The notes under the pieces: generated by a model
The model's database searches: none
What the model was told of the DNA's origin: nothing
The model's input: only the letters and a program-made list of their open reading frames with translations
Translations under genes and position numbers: made by a program
Assembly: GCF_905171775.1 (NCBI RefSeq)
Contig: NC_053499.1
Location: 29,751,026-29,815,025 of the forward strand
DNA length: 64,000 nucleotides
From: Rana temporaria
Taxonomy: Eukaryota; Chordata; Amphibia; Anura; Ranidae
Direction: 5' to 3'
Part shown: piece by piece, positions 34,831 through 47,368 of the stretch
How positions within the stretch are numbered: position 1 is the stretch's first letter
Layout: each line of letters begins with the position of its first letter

Positions 34831-36802
34831 CATCCTCCCCGTTAAAGTGAATTGGACCGTTTTGAGTCAACAGTAGGTCAGAGGAGGAGCTGCTTGCAGG
34901 ACAGAGAAGACAGTTGCTCTTTAAAAATTATGATTTACAGTAAATCAAGCTTTTTTTACTAGTGATTAAAAAAAATCAACTTAATTTAAATCAAATCCAC
35001 CCCAATCTAAAGCCAAAGTATCAGCATGAAATCCCGGCAACTAGCATTATTTACAATGTCTTATAGGCACTGCCAATGATCATCAATGAGCGTATTCAGA
35101 ACCAGCCTAAATTTGATCAGTGGGTACAACATTCATTAAATGAAAAATCAAAGAAGATGGAAGAAAAAGTGTTCAACCAATTAGATGCAGGCACGGATTT
35201 AGGTATTTTAACAGCTGGCAGCAATAGCCACAGTAGAAGATTGGTCCATTCGCACTGTTTAGGGTGGGTAAAGAAACGCAAAAAGGTATTTCTCAAGCAT
35301 AGGGAAAAAAATACGATCTTTCTGACTTTATGCACTGGTCGCCCATGTGACAAGCACATCTGCATTGGACAGATCAGTGATTGATTACCACTATACCCAG
35401 TGACAATTAAACTTATACTACGAATGACCATGGTGGCTCTAGCCTGAGAGCCACATGCCTGGACCTTGTGATACATAGGGGCAGGATATCCTGTGGACTT
35501 CCCAAAGTTAAGATGGCAACCTAGGTTTGTGAATCCCTGTCTCAAAACAAAAACAAAAAATAGTGGAGTAGGGCACAAAAGACCCAAGTTACTAATCTTG
35601 AAGATAAGCTGACTGGGCAGGTTAGAAAACCCAGTCCCATTACCACAAACAAGAACCTCTTGCTGAATGTATAAAAAGAGACATTTGGATCATGCTTGCA
35701 ATGGCTTCATGTCTTTGGAACCCAGTTTCTGGAAATTTGCTTTCTCGATATCTTTTCTACCTAGTTCTTACATGATCATGGCCCTTTACATTTGTTAGAG
35801 GAGTAGCTGAAGCTGAGTTACCACCACTCCCCAACATACCGTAAGCAGCCTGCATGTCTTTTGTTGGAACAAGGTGTGCTGCAGACCCTGATTGATCATT
35901 GCCAGCCAATCAGTTATGTGTGTCTATCGGACAGAAGCTTTCAAAAGGATAGAAAGCATTATGCAGCACAAGAGCTTTTGTTGGACACATGAGCCAGCAA
36001 CACCCTCGGGACATTGAAAAAGTAGTCCATTTAACTGAAACTCTCAAGTTCACCTGGGTTGCTATGGTTGCATCAAAGCCGTGGTTGGAATATATATAGA
36101 TTGTTTACGGTGTATGAGCTCATTCTCTACCTTAATTGGTATTAAAAGCATGACAGAAAAAATCAATAAGAAATTTCTGAGCTTGATTACTATATATAGG
36201 TGCATTTCCTTCACTCAGCCGCTTAATACGTTTCTGGATTTTTTTTATATTAAGTTAAGGGAAATAGATTACAAAATAAAACACATAGGTACCCAGGTCC
36301 TGACATAAGCAGCTAGTCCCTCAAATGTATACTCAATACAATAAAAAAAAAAAAATCATAGAGGCTCCCAATAGCTGGGGCGCTACTATAAATTTAGGGG
36401 GTGTCAATAGTTGGGCTTAGACTTTACTAATTCTGTGTAAATTAGCCTCTGTTCTGGCTGTGGTTGTGCTTGATAGAATTTTTCCCTTGTTGCCTGTGGG
36501 TGGCGTTACCACCTTGGGTCCATGTTGGAACTCGGGCGAACCATGGTGTGTTAGGAAACCCTTCTCAGCAGAAGCCCAGTGGGAGTGGTGCCCCGCTGTG
36601 CATGCTGGGAGGGGATACTTAAGGAGACGCCGTTTTTCGCCTGAGTGTGTGATTTCAGCCTCAGGACCACGTCTGGTCCAAGGCTGTATTCCTATCGGGT
36701 AGGCCCAGCTATGCTGGCTGGGGCCTATGGTTCTAGAAGGGATCCCAAGTTGTATATCCAAGTGGGGGAAGCTGCTTAACCAAGGAAATCGGGGGAGGAC
36801 AC
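34831..36802. other. Intron 1, nothing firmly recognised
   Basis: The 36417-36810 part has a long reading frame in reverse but no recognisable protein. It continues after the hAT insertion at 37886, so it is the host sequence of that hAT, possibly an old LTR-like or other repeat. Confidence 0.35.
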
Positions 36803-36810
36803 CAAGCAAG

Positions 36811-37877
36811 CAGGGCTGTGGAGTCGGTAGATAAATGTTCCGACTCCTCAGTTTTATGTACTTCCGACTCCGACTCCGACTCTCCGACTCCTCTGTATTA
36901 ATATGCGAATGTATTTTATACATTCCTTGAGGGAAAGAAACGCAACCTACCACAGGACTACTGGCTGGGAAGCCAACAGTCTACTGTATTGCACAGTTTA
37001 AGCAAAAGACAAACACAATGAAAACAATCAAGTGGCTGGATAGTAGCAGCAGGCATAAACATCAGGAACAGGATCTGTACCAGTTCAAAAATACAAACCA
37101 CATTATTTGGTTGTTTTAGAACAAAAACAAAGCTTATCTATAATGAACCAAAAACAAAATCTGTAAAACCTAGAAATGGTTTATATTAATCTTGAAATGT
37201 AGTTATAGGCTTAGCAAATGCAAATCAATTCAATGTAGAGTTCTAAGGAAGAGAATTGCCTCTGCCAGATCCTCTTTCATAGAGGCTCTTAAGTCAGACT
37301 TTATTATTTTTAGGGCTGAAAATAATCTTTCGACACTGACTTGGGTGGGTGGCATTGCAGTAACTATTCTGGCCACATCACTAACGATCTCTGGATAAAC
37401 AAGGATGGCTTCTTCAACAGTAAGTTTTGATGAGCGATCATACTTTTCAACTTCTTTTAGTGCTTTATAAAACTCCTGTTGGAATTTTTTTTATTTGGAC
37501 ACTTACTGGTTCTCTAACATGCGTTCCCTGTAAAAGCAGAACACAACACTATGGAAAGTATAAGTATTGCAGCTCCTAATTGTGCGTTGCGTGCCATATA
37601 GTGAAGCACATGAAAAGCATGCTTCTTCACGGTCACTTAACGTGTTCGTTTTGCGGTTACGTGAGGCACTGCATGCATTGGTCTTTATTCTTACAGTAGA
37701 GAAGTCATTAATTATAACTTTTTGTGAATTGGGACATTTAAACTTGCTTTTTTTTTTATTCCAATCTAAATTTAGTAGGAGTCGGAGTCGGAGTCGGTGC
37801 ATTGTTTGCCGACTCCGACTCCAGGTACCCAAAATTTCCCCCGACTCCGACTCCTCGACTCCGACTCCACAGCCCTG
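36811..37877 (-). mobile_element. hAT element with 8-bp target duplication CAAGCAAG and transposase remnant
   Basis: Ends CAGGGCTGTGGAGTCGG and CCGACTCCACAGCCCTG. CAAGCAAG is at 36803-36810 and 37878-37885. Subterminal GACTCC/GGAGTC hexamers are clustered at both ends. The 1067-bp copy is a deletion derivative that keeps part of a minus-strand transposase. Confidence 0.93.
37230..37486 (-). pseudogene. hAT transposase C-terminal dimerisation domain remnant
   Basis: About 85 codons open on the minus strand, ending in a TGA at 37230. The translation contains PPTQVSVERLFSALKIIKSD followed by LRASMKEDLAEAILFLRT, the hallmark of the hAT family C-terminal dimerisation domain. A stop lies just upstream of the A-run near 37486, and no start, RNase-H-like core or catalytic acid is visible. 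It is therefore a relic, and the element would need a transposase in trans. Confidence 0.85.
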
Positions 37878-37885
37878 CAAGCAAG

Positions 37886-38330
37886 GCAAGCTGATGTCTC
37901 GGGATGGGCCTGGTGACCTTGCTATAAAAAAGATCCACTATTCAATTTGTCTTACAGTCCGGCGGATCGGCTTAAAGGCTCTTTTTCTGTAATGCAGGGA
38001 GTTCGGGACTTAAATCCTTTGGTAGAGGATTCCTGGCTATCCAATTTTTTTCTCCATACTTTCCATACTGTCCGTGCATCATTCCGGCTGCTAGGCCATG
38101 TGAGAGGATTCCATCCGGGTGAGCAATACCCACTCAGAAGTGAGTGGTGAATACTGGAACTTTAGATACTTTTGTGCATTCTGTACCGCGTACCCGAACC
38201 TTCCCCTTCTCTATACTCTCTACTTCCTTTACAAGTTCTATGCAGCAAAAATAAAACCTAACAGTTGAAGGTTTTACATCTTGTGTGGACACATTACTAC
38301 AAACTTAGAGGTAACGTGCAAAACCCAAAT
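37886..38330. other. Continuation of the hAT host sequence, nothing recognised
   Basis: Ends in AATAAAACC at about 38250. It might be repeat-derived, but no terminal structure was established. Confidence 0.3.
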
Positions 38331-38332
38331 TT

Positions 38333-38475
38333 AACACACACACACACACACATATATATGAGAGTGAAGAGCGAGAAGAGCGAGAAGAGCGAGAAGAGCG
38401 AGAAGAGCGAGAAGAGCGAGAAGAGCGAGAAGAGCGAGAAGAGCGAGAAGAGCGAGAAGAGCGAGAAGAGCGATC
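38333..38475 (+). repeat. (CA)n then 9-bp tandem repeat (AGCGAGAAG)n
   Basis: CA dinucleotides at 38336-38353, then about 11-12 copies of AGCGAGAAG at 38370-38473 with almost no divergence. The open frames across it (KSEKSEK, RSSRSS) are artefacts. Confidence 0.95.
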
Positions 38476-39210
38476 TCTATATAAACTGGCACCTGTTTTT
38501 GAAAAATACCCTTCCCCACTTCTGGGAGACTGTGCCGTAGCACCGTCGTTTGGATGTTTGGCCCCCCTCCTCCTTCCTCCGTGCCAGTTGGAAAGTGCAG
38601 CGCGCTTCATGCACGCACAGCAAGGAACCGGCTGTAAAACCAAAAGGCTTCACTGCCAGTTTCCCTTACTATGAATGGCGGCGGCAGCACCCGACAGCCG
38701 ATCCAAAAATAGGCTGGGGTGCTGACATTGTGAGCTCCCTGGACAGGCAAGTGTCCATATAATAAAAATCAGCAGCTACAGTATTTGTAGCTGCTGACTT
38801 AATTGTTTTTCCCCCAGGCAGAGCGCCTCTATATTTTCTCTAGAAAATGGAACGAAAGAGAAGGAACCAGCCTAGTGCATCATCCCATCCCATGATTGAA
38901 GAACACAATCATAAAAACTGCTCACAAGTACGAGAATAAATTCACTTTAACCCACCGATCCGTAGCTCGAAAATCCTGGAATCAACAGTCTCCAGTCAGT
39001 GGGGGAACCACACTTGGGACCCTGCTGGTTGACAGGATTCTCCTTCTTTCTTAGAACCTCTGAGGAAGGAGGAGAATCCTTTGGAGCGCGGTTTGGAGAC
39101 TGTCGAATCCAGGACTTTCGAGCTACTAAGGATTGGTGGGTTAATGTAAATTCATAGTCTTAAGTTTGTAGGTAGTTTTTAGATTTAATTCTTCAATAAA
39201 TACATGTGGA
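38476..39210. other. Intron 1 with inverted fragments
   Basis: CGAAAATCCTGGAATC at 38969 and CGAATCCAGGACTTTCG at 39104 are inverted, as are CCACCGATCC and GGATTGGTGG. So 38945-39145 is a small palindromic element. The rest is unrecognised. Confidence 0.5.
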
Positions 39211-39695
39211 TTAAAGGGGTTGTAAAAGCTTTGTTGTTTTTGACCTTCAGGCATCCTATGCATGAAGATGAAAAAACATCCGATGCTTACAAGCCCCCCA
39301 GCCCCCTGTTTACTTACCTGAGCCATCGAAAGTACCGCGTTGTGAACGCGCTGGCTTCTCAACTTATTCATTGGCTGATTGATAGCAGCGCAGCCATTGG
39401 CTCCCGCTGCTGTCAATCAAATCAATGACGCGGGGCGCCAGGGTAAAGTGATACAATCGGTGGCTATGGCCACAGACTGTATCAAGGGAGCACACGCGCA
39501 AACTAACCCCCTTGGGAGAGCGCTTCCCAGAATGCGGGTTAGCTGATGCAGGGAGGAGCCTAGACAGCTGCCGAGGGACCCCAGAAAACAAGTATCGGGG
39601 GCACTCTGTGCAAAACTAACTGCACAGAGGAGGCAAGTATGACATGTTTTGTTATTTTAAAACAAAAATACGGGAACCTTTACTAACCCCCTTTG
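39211..39695. mobile_element. MITE with TTAAAGGGGTTGTAAA terminus
   Basis: The left end TTAAAGGGGTTGTAAA is related to the family at 43981 and 61708. The right end is near AACCCCCTTTGA (39684-39695). The pairing of the ends is imperfect. Confidence 0.55.
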
Positions 39696-39989
39696 ATGCA
39701 CTAGGCTGGTGTGCCCTTTTCCTTTCCACACTCTTACTATAAGCCCGATTTCAGCTTTCAGCTGCAGAAAGTAAAAGGTAGTTTGTAAGTTATTACAATA
39801 GCTGAACTATTATTTTTAAAACTTTTGAAGGAATAGGTAATGCTGGATTTGTATGGAGTTGATACGACAGACCAAAAATGTACAATACTGTTCAAACCTC
39901 TTCGGAGCATAAAAACACCTCTCTAAAAAAATAAAAATAAAAAAAGGCTCCTGCACATTCCATGGAAAACAAAGATAAAAAAGCGAATC

Positions 39990-40275
39990 CCGTAGCACAA
40001 AAAACATTCGAGGGTGAAATTACAGCTCAGGCTCACGTACTGTATTTCGGATATGTCATGCAATGGAACTCACTAGAAGAAGCAACTGCGCCTGAATTGA
40101 TCAGCGGAAAAAAGGAAGCCATGCCGCCAAAGAGCACTATGGTTAGACGGCATAAAAGCCAACACCAGCCAGAACTTGAATCAACTAGAAGAAGCATTAT
40201 AAGATCAGGAAACAGAGAAAGAGACGGCCCTAGGCCTGCGGAGAGTCGGACACGACTGAACAGATATCACACATT
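39990..40275 (+). repeat. Possible RTE/BovB-type LINE 3' remnant
   Basis: AGAGTCGGACACGACTGAA at about 40244-40262 resembles the 3' tail of RTE/BovB LINEs. The upstream frame has a weak resemblance to a LINE ORF2 tail (FGYVMQWNSLEE). No other support. Confidence 0.3.
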
Positions 40276-40759
40276 AAAGTCAATTGAAATTTGTTTACCA
40301 TCATGACTGCCTTTCCAAAGCACAGCACAGCTCCAACCTGTAATTGAACGCAGGAACCTGAATATTTTAGAACTAATAAGTAAAGCCAAAGCTCCAAACA
40401 GATTACAGATCCTGCTAGTTCACTGTTATCAGCCTGCTCTCAACATAATCCAGTTTCTGCTGTATGACCGTAAAAGGAAGTGTTTTGGTAGCAGTTTCTC
40501 TCTATGTACATATATATGTTCAAATGCTCGATTTCCACTGTGAGATTTACTTTCTCATCCGTAAGAAAAAGGAGTCATGCCTTGAACTGCAATAAACAGT
40601 AAGGCCCCCATGCACACGAGACGCCGGTGCAAACTCTGCTGAACACACGTTTTTAAAGGTTGAAATCGGCGTTTATAAACGCCCGTCTTGCCGCGATCGC
40701 AGCCGCGTTTAGTTAAGAAACATCATAGGACCCTCCATAAGCTCCAATAACAGTATTAT
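40276..40759. other. Intron 1, nothing recognised apart from a MITE-like end
   Basis: GGCCCCCATGCACACGAGAC at 40603 looks like the start of a MITE related to 41930-42190. Confidence 0.35.
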
Positions 40760-41293
40760 TTAAAGCGGGGGTTCACCCTATAAACAAAAAAAAAAAAAAA
40801 TGTTTTTTCTTCTAGCATAAAATTAGGCATAGTAGCGTGAGCTACAGTATGCCTGTCTTGATTTTTATAGCCCGGTACTCACAGTGCAATCGTACATTGA
40901 AGATACCGACTCTCCGTGGGGAATGGGCGTTCCTATCGAGATGGAGGATGATTGACGGCCGGCTCTGGCACGTCACGCTTCTCCGGAAATAGCCGAAATA
41001 GGCTTGGCTCTTCACGGCGCCTGCGCATAGTCTGTGCGCAGGCGCCGTATAGCGCCGTGAAGAGCCGAGACCTACTCCGGCTGTCTTCGGGGAGCGTGAC
41101 GTGCCAGAGCCGGCCGTCAATCATCCTCCGTCTGGATAGGAACGCCCATTCCCCGCGGGGAGTCGGAATCTTCTATAGAGGATTGCACTGTAAGTACCGG
41201 GCGAAAAAAATCAAGACAGGCATACTGTAGCTCGCGCTACTATGCCTAATTTAATGCTCAAATGTTGCTATGGAGGGTGAACCACCGCTTTAA
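40760..41293. mobile_element. Palindromic TTAA MITE, family A (copy 3)
   Basis: TTAAAGCGGGGGTTCACCC and GGGTGAACCACCGCTTTAA ends. The arms pair around a centre near 41030 (CTGCGCATAGTCTGTGCGCA). Confidence 0.85.
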
Positions 41294-41359
41294 CCATTTC
41301 AGCCATTTTGTGAGACCAGAGTAAGTAGCAGCAGCTGAGAGAGCAGCAGTGTACTTGTA

Positions 41360-41800
41360 TTTAGCGTGTCACTTGCCACATCACCTGCCACGAGCTGTGG
41401 ATTGTCCACTTGCCACATCACCTGGCACAAGTTGTGGATTGTCCACTTGCCACGTCACCTGGCCACATCACCTGCCACAAGTTGTGAATTGTCTACATCA
41501 CCACCTGGCCACATCACCTGTCACAAGTTGTGAATTGTCCACTTGCCATTGCCACATCACCTGCCACAAGTTGTGAATTGTCCACTTGCCATTGCCACAT
41601 CACCTGCCACAAGTTGTGAATTGTCCACTTGCCATTGCCACATCACCTGCCACAAGTTGTGAATTGTCCACTTGCCACAAGTTGTGAATTGTCCACTTGC
41701 CACATCACCTGTCACAAGTTGTGGATTGTCCACTTGCCACGTCACCTGGCCACATCACCTACCACAAGTTGTGGATTGTCCACTGGCCACGTCACCTGCC
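41360..41800 (+). repeat. Minisatellite, about 10 units of 30-47 bp
   Basis: ACAAGTTGTGAATTGTCCAC (or GGATT) recurs about ten times, separated by TTGCCACATCACCTGCC or the longer TTGCCATTGCCACATC form. Confidence 0.92.
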
Positions 41801-42460
41801 AATTCAATACAAGCAATTACATTTTTTTTTATATTTTTTTCTAATGGCTTTTCATCATTTGCCATCATTGAGATTTCCAAAGTTAAAAAAAAAAAAAAAA
41901 AAATAGTCACCTTTAAAAACTCTTTTAAACAAAAACGCGGCAAAACGCTAGTACCACGTTTAGCCGCGTTTTGCACCTAAAATGTGGAAAACTTTTGTGT
42001 CTGAACCCATTTTTTTGCTTCTGGAAAAACGAGGTTAAACGCAACTGACTAAAAACGCCAAAAAACAAGACCGTGTGCATGGACACATAAGATAACATTG
42101 AATGCGTTCAGGGGCAGTTGAAAAAAGTGTCCAACTACATCTGAAGGCGCATTCAACAGAGTCTTATGCGCATGGGGCCTAATAAAGGTAAATACGTTTT
42201 TTTAAAGCATTTGCCGAACGATCAACGGAAAAAGTCTCAGAAACGTCTCTGCTCATGTATACAGGCATTTGAATAAGAACAGCAAAGTCTATGCCAACTG
42301 CAAAATCATGGCAAATGTAATAAATTATTTACCCTCATTAGAAATATGACAAGAATGAGTGCAGACACTGCCCAGAGCAATTTTCACCTATTACAAATAT
42401 GCTGCCAAATCTCACAAATCTACACGCTGCATTACACAGCGTAGAAGGCTACAACTAGCA
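41801..42460. other. MITE-like fragment and unrecognised sequence
   Basis: 41920-42180 has AAACGC/GCGTTT blocks and ends GCATGGGGCCTAATAA, like 30568-31038. No defined limits. Confidence 0.35.
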
Positions 42461-42818
42461 GGCCATACACGGTCGAATTTTCGAACAAATTTTCTTTTCA
42501 AAATCAGAACGTTTTTTTTTTTTTTTTGTGATCCGATGCCACCATTGATTTTCGAAATTCGGCCGACCAAATTTTAATGTTGCTGGGAATATTCGTTTCT
42601 CTCCGGGAATATTCGTTTCTTGCACATGCACATTTTTTTTCTATTACATTTCCCGCACGAATCTCCCATCATTGATCAGAAATTCGGATTTCTCAAATTT
42701 GTTTGCCGCACGAAAATCGGCTGTTGCTGCAGCCCACTAACACTGCGAAATTCGTACGAAAATTCTTTGATACGATTTTCGAAAGAAAATTCTTTCGAAA
42801 TTCGAACCGTGTATGGCC
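42461..42818. mobile_element. MITE with GGCCATACACGGTCGAA termini
   Basis: GGCCATACACGGTCGAATTT pairs with AAATTCGAACCGTGTATGGCC. The interior is rich in TTCGAA steps. TTCTCTCCGGGAATATTCG-type units are duplicated at 42585-42620. Confidence 0.8.
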
Positions 42819-43980
42819 GCCTTAAAGCTCGCAATCAGTCACCAGTGACAAAATTCTGTGAAGATGTTGGGGATGCTTATCTGTTCCTGGAAACAAAACA
42901 GTGACTTCCAATACACACGCACCCACCCTCCCCCACCCCGCCCCGGAGAAGTTTTTTTTTTTTTTTAACTGGCCCAAACAAGGCATTACCAGCTTTGCCC
43001 ATGCACGTACGTTAAACAATACACATTGTAACTGTAATAAAACCAGTAATTGAAAGCTTAAGCCACTCCCATCCTTCACAATAACATCCTCCTCTTTGTA
43101 GCCTCACATTCCAGAGAGGCTGTTGGAGAATATGTGAGGCTGGGCTGGGATTACAGCCTTCAACCCGTCACACCTGTCACCAAATACAAATGGAGTTTGA
43201 TTGTTTGAAGCATTTGTCCAAGTCATTCAGTGTGGGTCTCGTCCCCAAACTGAAGGCACAAAGTGCAGTGCCACTCTTTTATAGGAACTAACAAAATGTA
43301 AAAAGCTGTAGAAAGTCTACATTCTGCTAAACTAATACAAGTTTTAAAAGTTGTGATTATGTACTATGGAGATAATCGCTCATTCTGGAGCTGATAAACA
43401 ACAACAATTACCAAGGCAGGGCAATGTGTAAGACTTTGTAAGCAATAGAAATCAATCACCTTTAATTGTATTTTCTTAAATAAAGGAGAAAGCGAGTTTC
43501 CGATAACAAGAGGTGCAGATAAAAAAATAAAACCACATACTCACCTATATGTCTGCAGCATTAGCTGTCCCCTGCTGGCTCGAAGCCCGAGAACTGAGTG
43601 ATCATGTGACTGCTGAACACTTGGTTGCCAGGCCTGCTCTGAGCACAGAGTGGCAACGGTCAGTGCTCTACCCCCTCCAGCGCTCACTGAAGAGCCAGGT
43701 AGGAGAGGGGGGGGAGCGGCTGGGTCAATTACTTAGTGGTGTGCTGAGAGGCCAAGCAAATTGCTGCTACAGGAATTTGGGTGGATCCTGAAATTATCAT
43801 CGGGATAAATTAAGAGCCTGAAGCTGCTTGCTTTAGCCCGCTGTCAGTGATTCTGGGTCACAGGAGAGCACAGGTCACTCATGTGACTCACAAGAGAAGT
43901 ATCAACAAAAAGAGCTTTGGCCATACTGCTCTTTAAAAGCTTCTTTCTCAAACACTTTTTTTTTGTGGTAAAATTCATTC
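42819..43980. other. Intron 1, nothing recognised
   Basis: No supported feature. Confidence 0.4.
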
Positions 43981-44477
43981 AAGGGGTTGTAAAGGTACAA
44001 TTTTTTTTTTCTTTACCTTAGTGCAGTCCTCCTTCACTTACCTCATCCTTCCATTTTGCTTTAAAATGTCCTTCTTTCTTCTAAGAAATCCTCACTTCCT
44101 GTTCTTCTGTCTAACTCCACACAGTAATGCAAGGCTTTCTCCCTGGTGTGGAGTGCCGTGCTCTCCCCCTCCCTTGGACTACAGGAGGGTCAGGACGCTC
44201 TCTACGTTGCAGATAGAGAAAGGAGCTGTGTGTTGGTGGGCGTCCTGACTCTCCTGTAGTCCAAGGGAGGGGGAGAGCAACGACACTCCACACCAGGGAG
44301 AAAGCCTTGCATTACTGTGTGGAGTTACAGACAGAAGAACAGGAAGTGAGGATTTCTCAGAAGAAATAAGGACATTTAAAAGCAAATGAGGTAAGTGAAG
44401 GAGGACTGCACTAAGGTAAAGGAAGCTATTTAGGGGGGGGGGGGGGGGGGGGGAGAATAGTACCTTTACAACCTTAA
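43981..44477. mobile_element. Palindromic MITE, GGTTGTAAAGGTAC family (copy 1)
   Basis: GGGGTTGTAAAGGTACAATT and TAGTACCTTTACAACC ends, with TTAA at the right. The halves pair nearly completely around about 44215. A G run at 44434-44452 interrupts the right arm. Confidence 0.85.
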
Positions 44478-44534
44478 ATGTTATGTTGTAGAAATAAAGA
44501 AGACGTAAAAAAAACGTCAATACTTTATCTCTTA

Positions 44535-45132
44535 GGCCTCGTACACGACCGTTTTCCTCAAAAGAATCCATCAAGAAACTTGCTGGCAGTGCTTTTTTGC
44601 AGAGGAAAACGGTCGTGTGTACGTTTTTCGTTGAGAAAACTGTTGTGGAACTCGACGAGAAAAAAAAAAAAAAAACAATTTTTCCTCGTCGGGAGTCTCA
44701 ATTTCCTCGTTGTGTTCCTCGTCGGGCTGGTTTACGACGAGAAACACGATCGTGTGTATGCTTAGAAACCCACGCATGCTCAGAATAAAGTATGAGACGG
44801 GAGCGCACCTTCGGTAAAAGTAGCGTTTGTAATGGAGATTGCACATTCGTCACGCTGTAACAGACTGAAAAGCGCAAATCGTCTCTTACCAAACTTTTAC
44901 TTAACACGCAGTAACATGAGATTAGCAAAAGCAGCCCCAAGGGTTGTGCCAGTGGAATCGAACTTCCCCTGCCGTTGTATGTGTGGTAGCGCGTTTGAGA
45001 ACGATGAGATTTGATCTTGACAGTGTGTACGCAAAGAAAGCTTGTCAAGTTTCTCGACAAGCCCAACAAGGAACTCGTCGGGGAAAACGTTGTTTCATTT
45101 ACGACGAGTTCCTCGGTCGTGTGTACGAGGCC
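44535..45132. mobile_element. MITE with GGCCTCGTACACGACC termini
   Basis: GGCCTCGTACACGACCG at the left pairs with CGGTCGTGTGTACGAGGCC at the right. A similar CGTGTGTACG step occurs inside (44613 and 44752), so the copy is composite. Related to 19253-19742. Confidence 0.7.
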
Positions 45133-46724
45133 TCACGTTGTAAGTGTGCAGAAGCAGGGCCCCTTCTAACCCTCTTATATTGAATTGTATTGTTGGTGTA
45201 TCGTCTACCATTATATTGTAAATCTCCGCGCAAACTGTTGGCGCCATGTACATCCTGTATAATAAAAAATTACGCACCCTCTTTTTACAAACACCTCATG
45301 CTCAAGTTTAAAAATCTAGCGGAGCAACTTCTAAAACAACCAATAAACTGCCAAACAGAGCGTCGATATTACAGATCCTTGCGGCACAAAAAAACAATAC
45401 GAGTGTTCTCGTCATTTTACCACCAACATGCCAACTCTCCCATAACCTCCTGATCTTCACAAACAAAAAGAAGTAACCAACGCACACGCTCAAAAACCTT
45501 TGACGTCTTTTAGATCCGCTCTTCTCATCCTGTGAAGTATGGATACACAGATATTCAAAGGCCCGACTGTGTGCAAAAATGTCTACATGCAAAGTATTGC
45601 GCAGATTTATGGAGCATGTGCTGGAAGAAGAGCTGGAAGTGACATGATGAAGACAAGGCGGAATTTAGCGTTCAGAAGAAAAGTGTGCATTGAAAAAATT
45701 ATTGGTAGACTTTTTTGTTTCTTTTTAGCTATAATGTAAAGAGAGAGCCTTGAAATGAGATAGGGGATCTACGATAATGAAGAGAAAACAGGATGTAAAG
45801 GGGGAGGGGGGGGGGGTTTGATGAGTGCATTTCTATATGGGGCAACGTCTCAGTGAGCGGCCTCTCTCACTGGCGTATCTGATCAGAGCTCCTAGAAGTT
45901 TGTGGAATGTGTTGGGCTCAGCAGTCCTTTGCTGACACCCAATTCACGCCCTCCTCTCCATCTCCACCCTCTGTGAATGCACCAGGCCACAACATGTTGA
46001 CACAACTGCTCTGATGAGCACAAAAAAGCAACATCATCATAAAACAAGCTACACACCTATAAAGCCTTTATTGGGAGGGCAGAGAATAGTGAGATTTACA
46101 TGTTTTTTTATCCCCTGAAATCTAAACCAAGGAGTCAAAAATCACAACTGGCCCCCGGGGGTCTGTTCCCCCCAAAGGTTAAGAGTAAGAATAGAGGGTT
46201 AAAGGTCTTTCTAGCAGCTGAACACATGGGAATAAATGCTAAAAGCATCTGCCACATAGGATCACACTTGATAAAGCTTGGGAAGAAAAACACCATGAGA
46301 AACAGTCGGGCAAAAGTTGTAATTTGCTTTGTATTTTGGTTCCCTTGACATGAGCTGGCAACTGTTGCTGTGTTGTCTTTTCTTTCTTGTTTTGTAATCA
46401 TTGACAACAGGTTGTGAAAATAAACAATGGCCTCTTTAATATTGAATATCACATATCTGAAGGAAACGCTGCAGATGAACACAAAGTAGCAATACAAAAA
46501 AAAGACACGTACAGAAGGAAAAAGGCTCCATTTGTTTCAGAATTATTATGTCAAGAGATCTTGATACGCAATATAGAAAACGATGTGCTTTGTGTTCTCA
46601 CACAGATTTATGTTGCCTGGTATGGTCACACAACGTTGTGTATACAATCAAATGCCTATTGCCATACTTTAAAATACAATAAAACCTTGTACAATTAAAA
46701 AAGTATCGTCATGTTACAACCGAG
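45133..46724. other. Intron 1, nothing recognised
   Basis: G run at 45805-45818. No gene or repeat boundary could be supported. Confidence 0.4.
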
Positions 46725-46904
46725 TATAAAAGAGAAGAGAGGCGCCTCCAAGTTTAGCAACACAGTTACATTTAGTGCCGGTGTCTTGCCGAAAAAGCTC
46801 CCCCGGCGGATTATGCCCCTCACCCTGTACTGCGCAGGCGTGGCGCCTGCCTCCGAAAATTGCCGAACTTGTAGCTCTAGACGGCGCCTGCGCACACTTC
46901 TGAC

Positions 46905-47368
46905 TAGGGTTGTCCCGATACCACTTTTTTAGGACCGAGTACAAGTACCGATACTTTTTTCAAGTACTCGCCGATACCGAATACCGATACTTTTTTTTAA
47001 ATGTGTCCACAAATGCAGCCATGTCCCCCCACAAATGCAGCCATGTCCCCCCACAAATGCAGCCATGTCCCCCCACAAATGCAGCCATGTCCCCCCACAT
47101 ATGCAGCCATGTCCCCCCACATATGCAGCCATGTCCCCCCACATATGCAGCCATGTCCCCCCACATATGCAGCCATGTCCCCCCACATATGCAGCCATGT
47201 CCCCCCACATATGCAGCCATGTCCCCCCACATATGCAGCCATGTCCCCCCTATATCCAGCCATGTCATGTATTCTATTTAGGTATCGGGGGTATTTGCGG
47301 GAGTACAAGTACTCCCGCAAATACTCGGTATCGGTCCCGATACCGATACCGGTATCGGGACAACCCTA
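46905..47368. mobile_element. hAT MITE with 8-bp target duplication CTTCTGAC, carrying a 22-bp minisatellite
   Basis: Ends TAGGGTTGTCCCGATACC and GGTATCGGGACAACCCTA. CTTCTGAC is at 46897-46904 and 47369-47376. Subterminal CCGATAC/GTATCGG repeats and AGTACAAGTAC are seen. No transposase. Confidence 0.95.
47003..47262 (+). repeat. 22-bp minisatellite inside a hAT MITE
   Basis: Eleven or so units of CCATGTCCCCCCACAxATGCAG; the first units have AAATG and the later ones ATATG. All frames stay open through it, which creates false ORFs on both strands. Confidence 0.95.

Noticed and set aside
36417..36953. 178-residue minus-strand frame
   Set aside because: It crosses the hAT boundary at 36811 and so joins two unrelated sequences.
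36400..38260. A retroviral-type LTR split by the hAT
   Set aside because: An AATAAA and a plausible layout are present, but no TG...CA ends, no second LTR and no primer site were found.
39962..40306. 114-residue plus-strand frame as a gene
   Set aside because: Only a faint LINE-like resemblance and a BovB-like tail; listed as a possible remnant instead.
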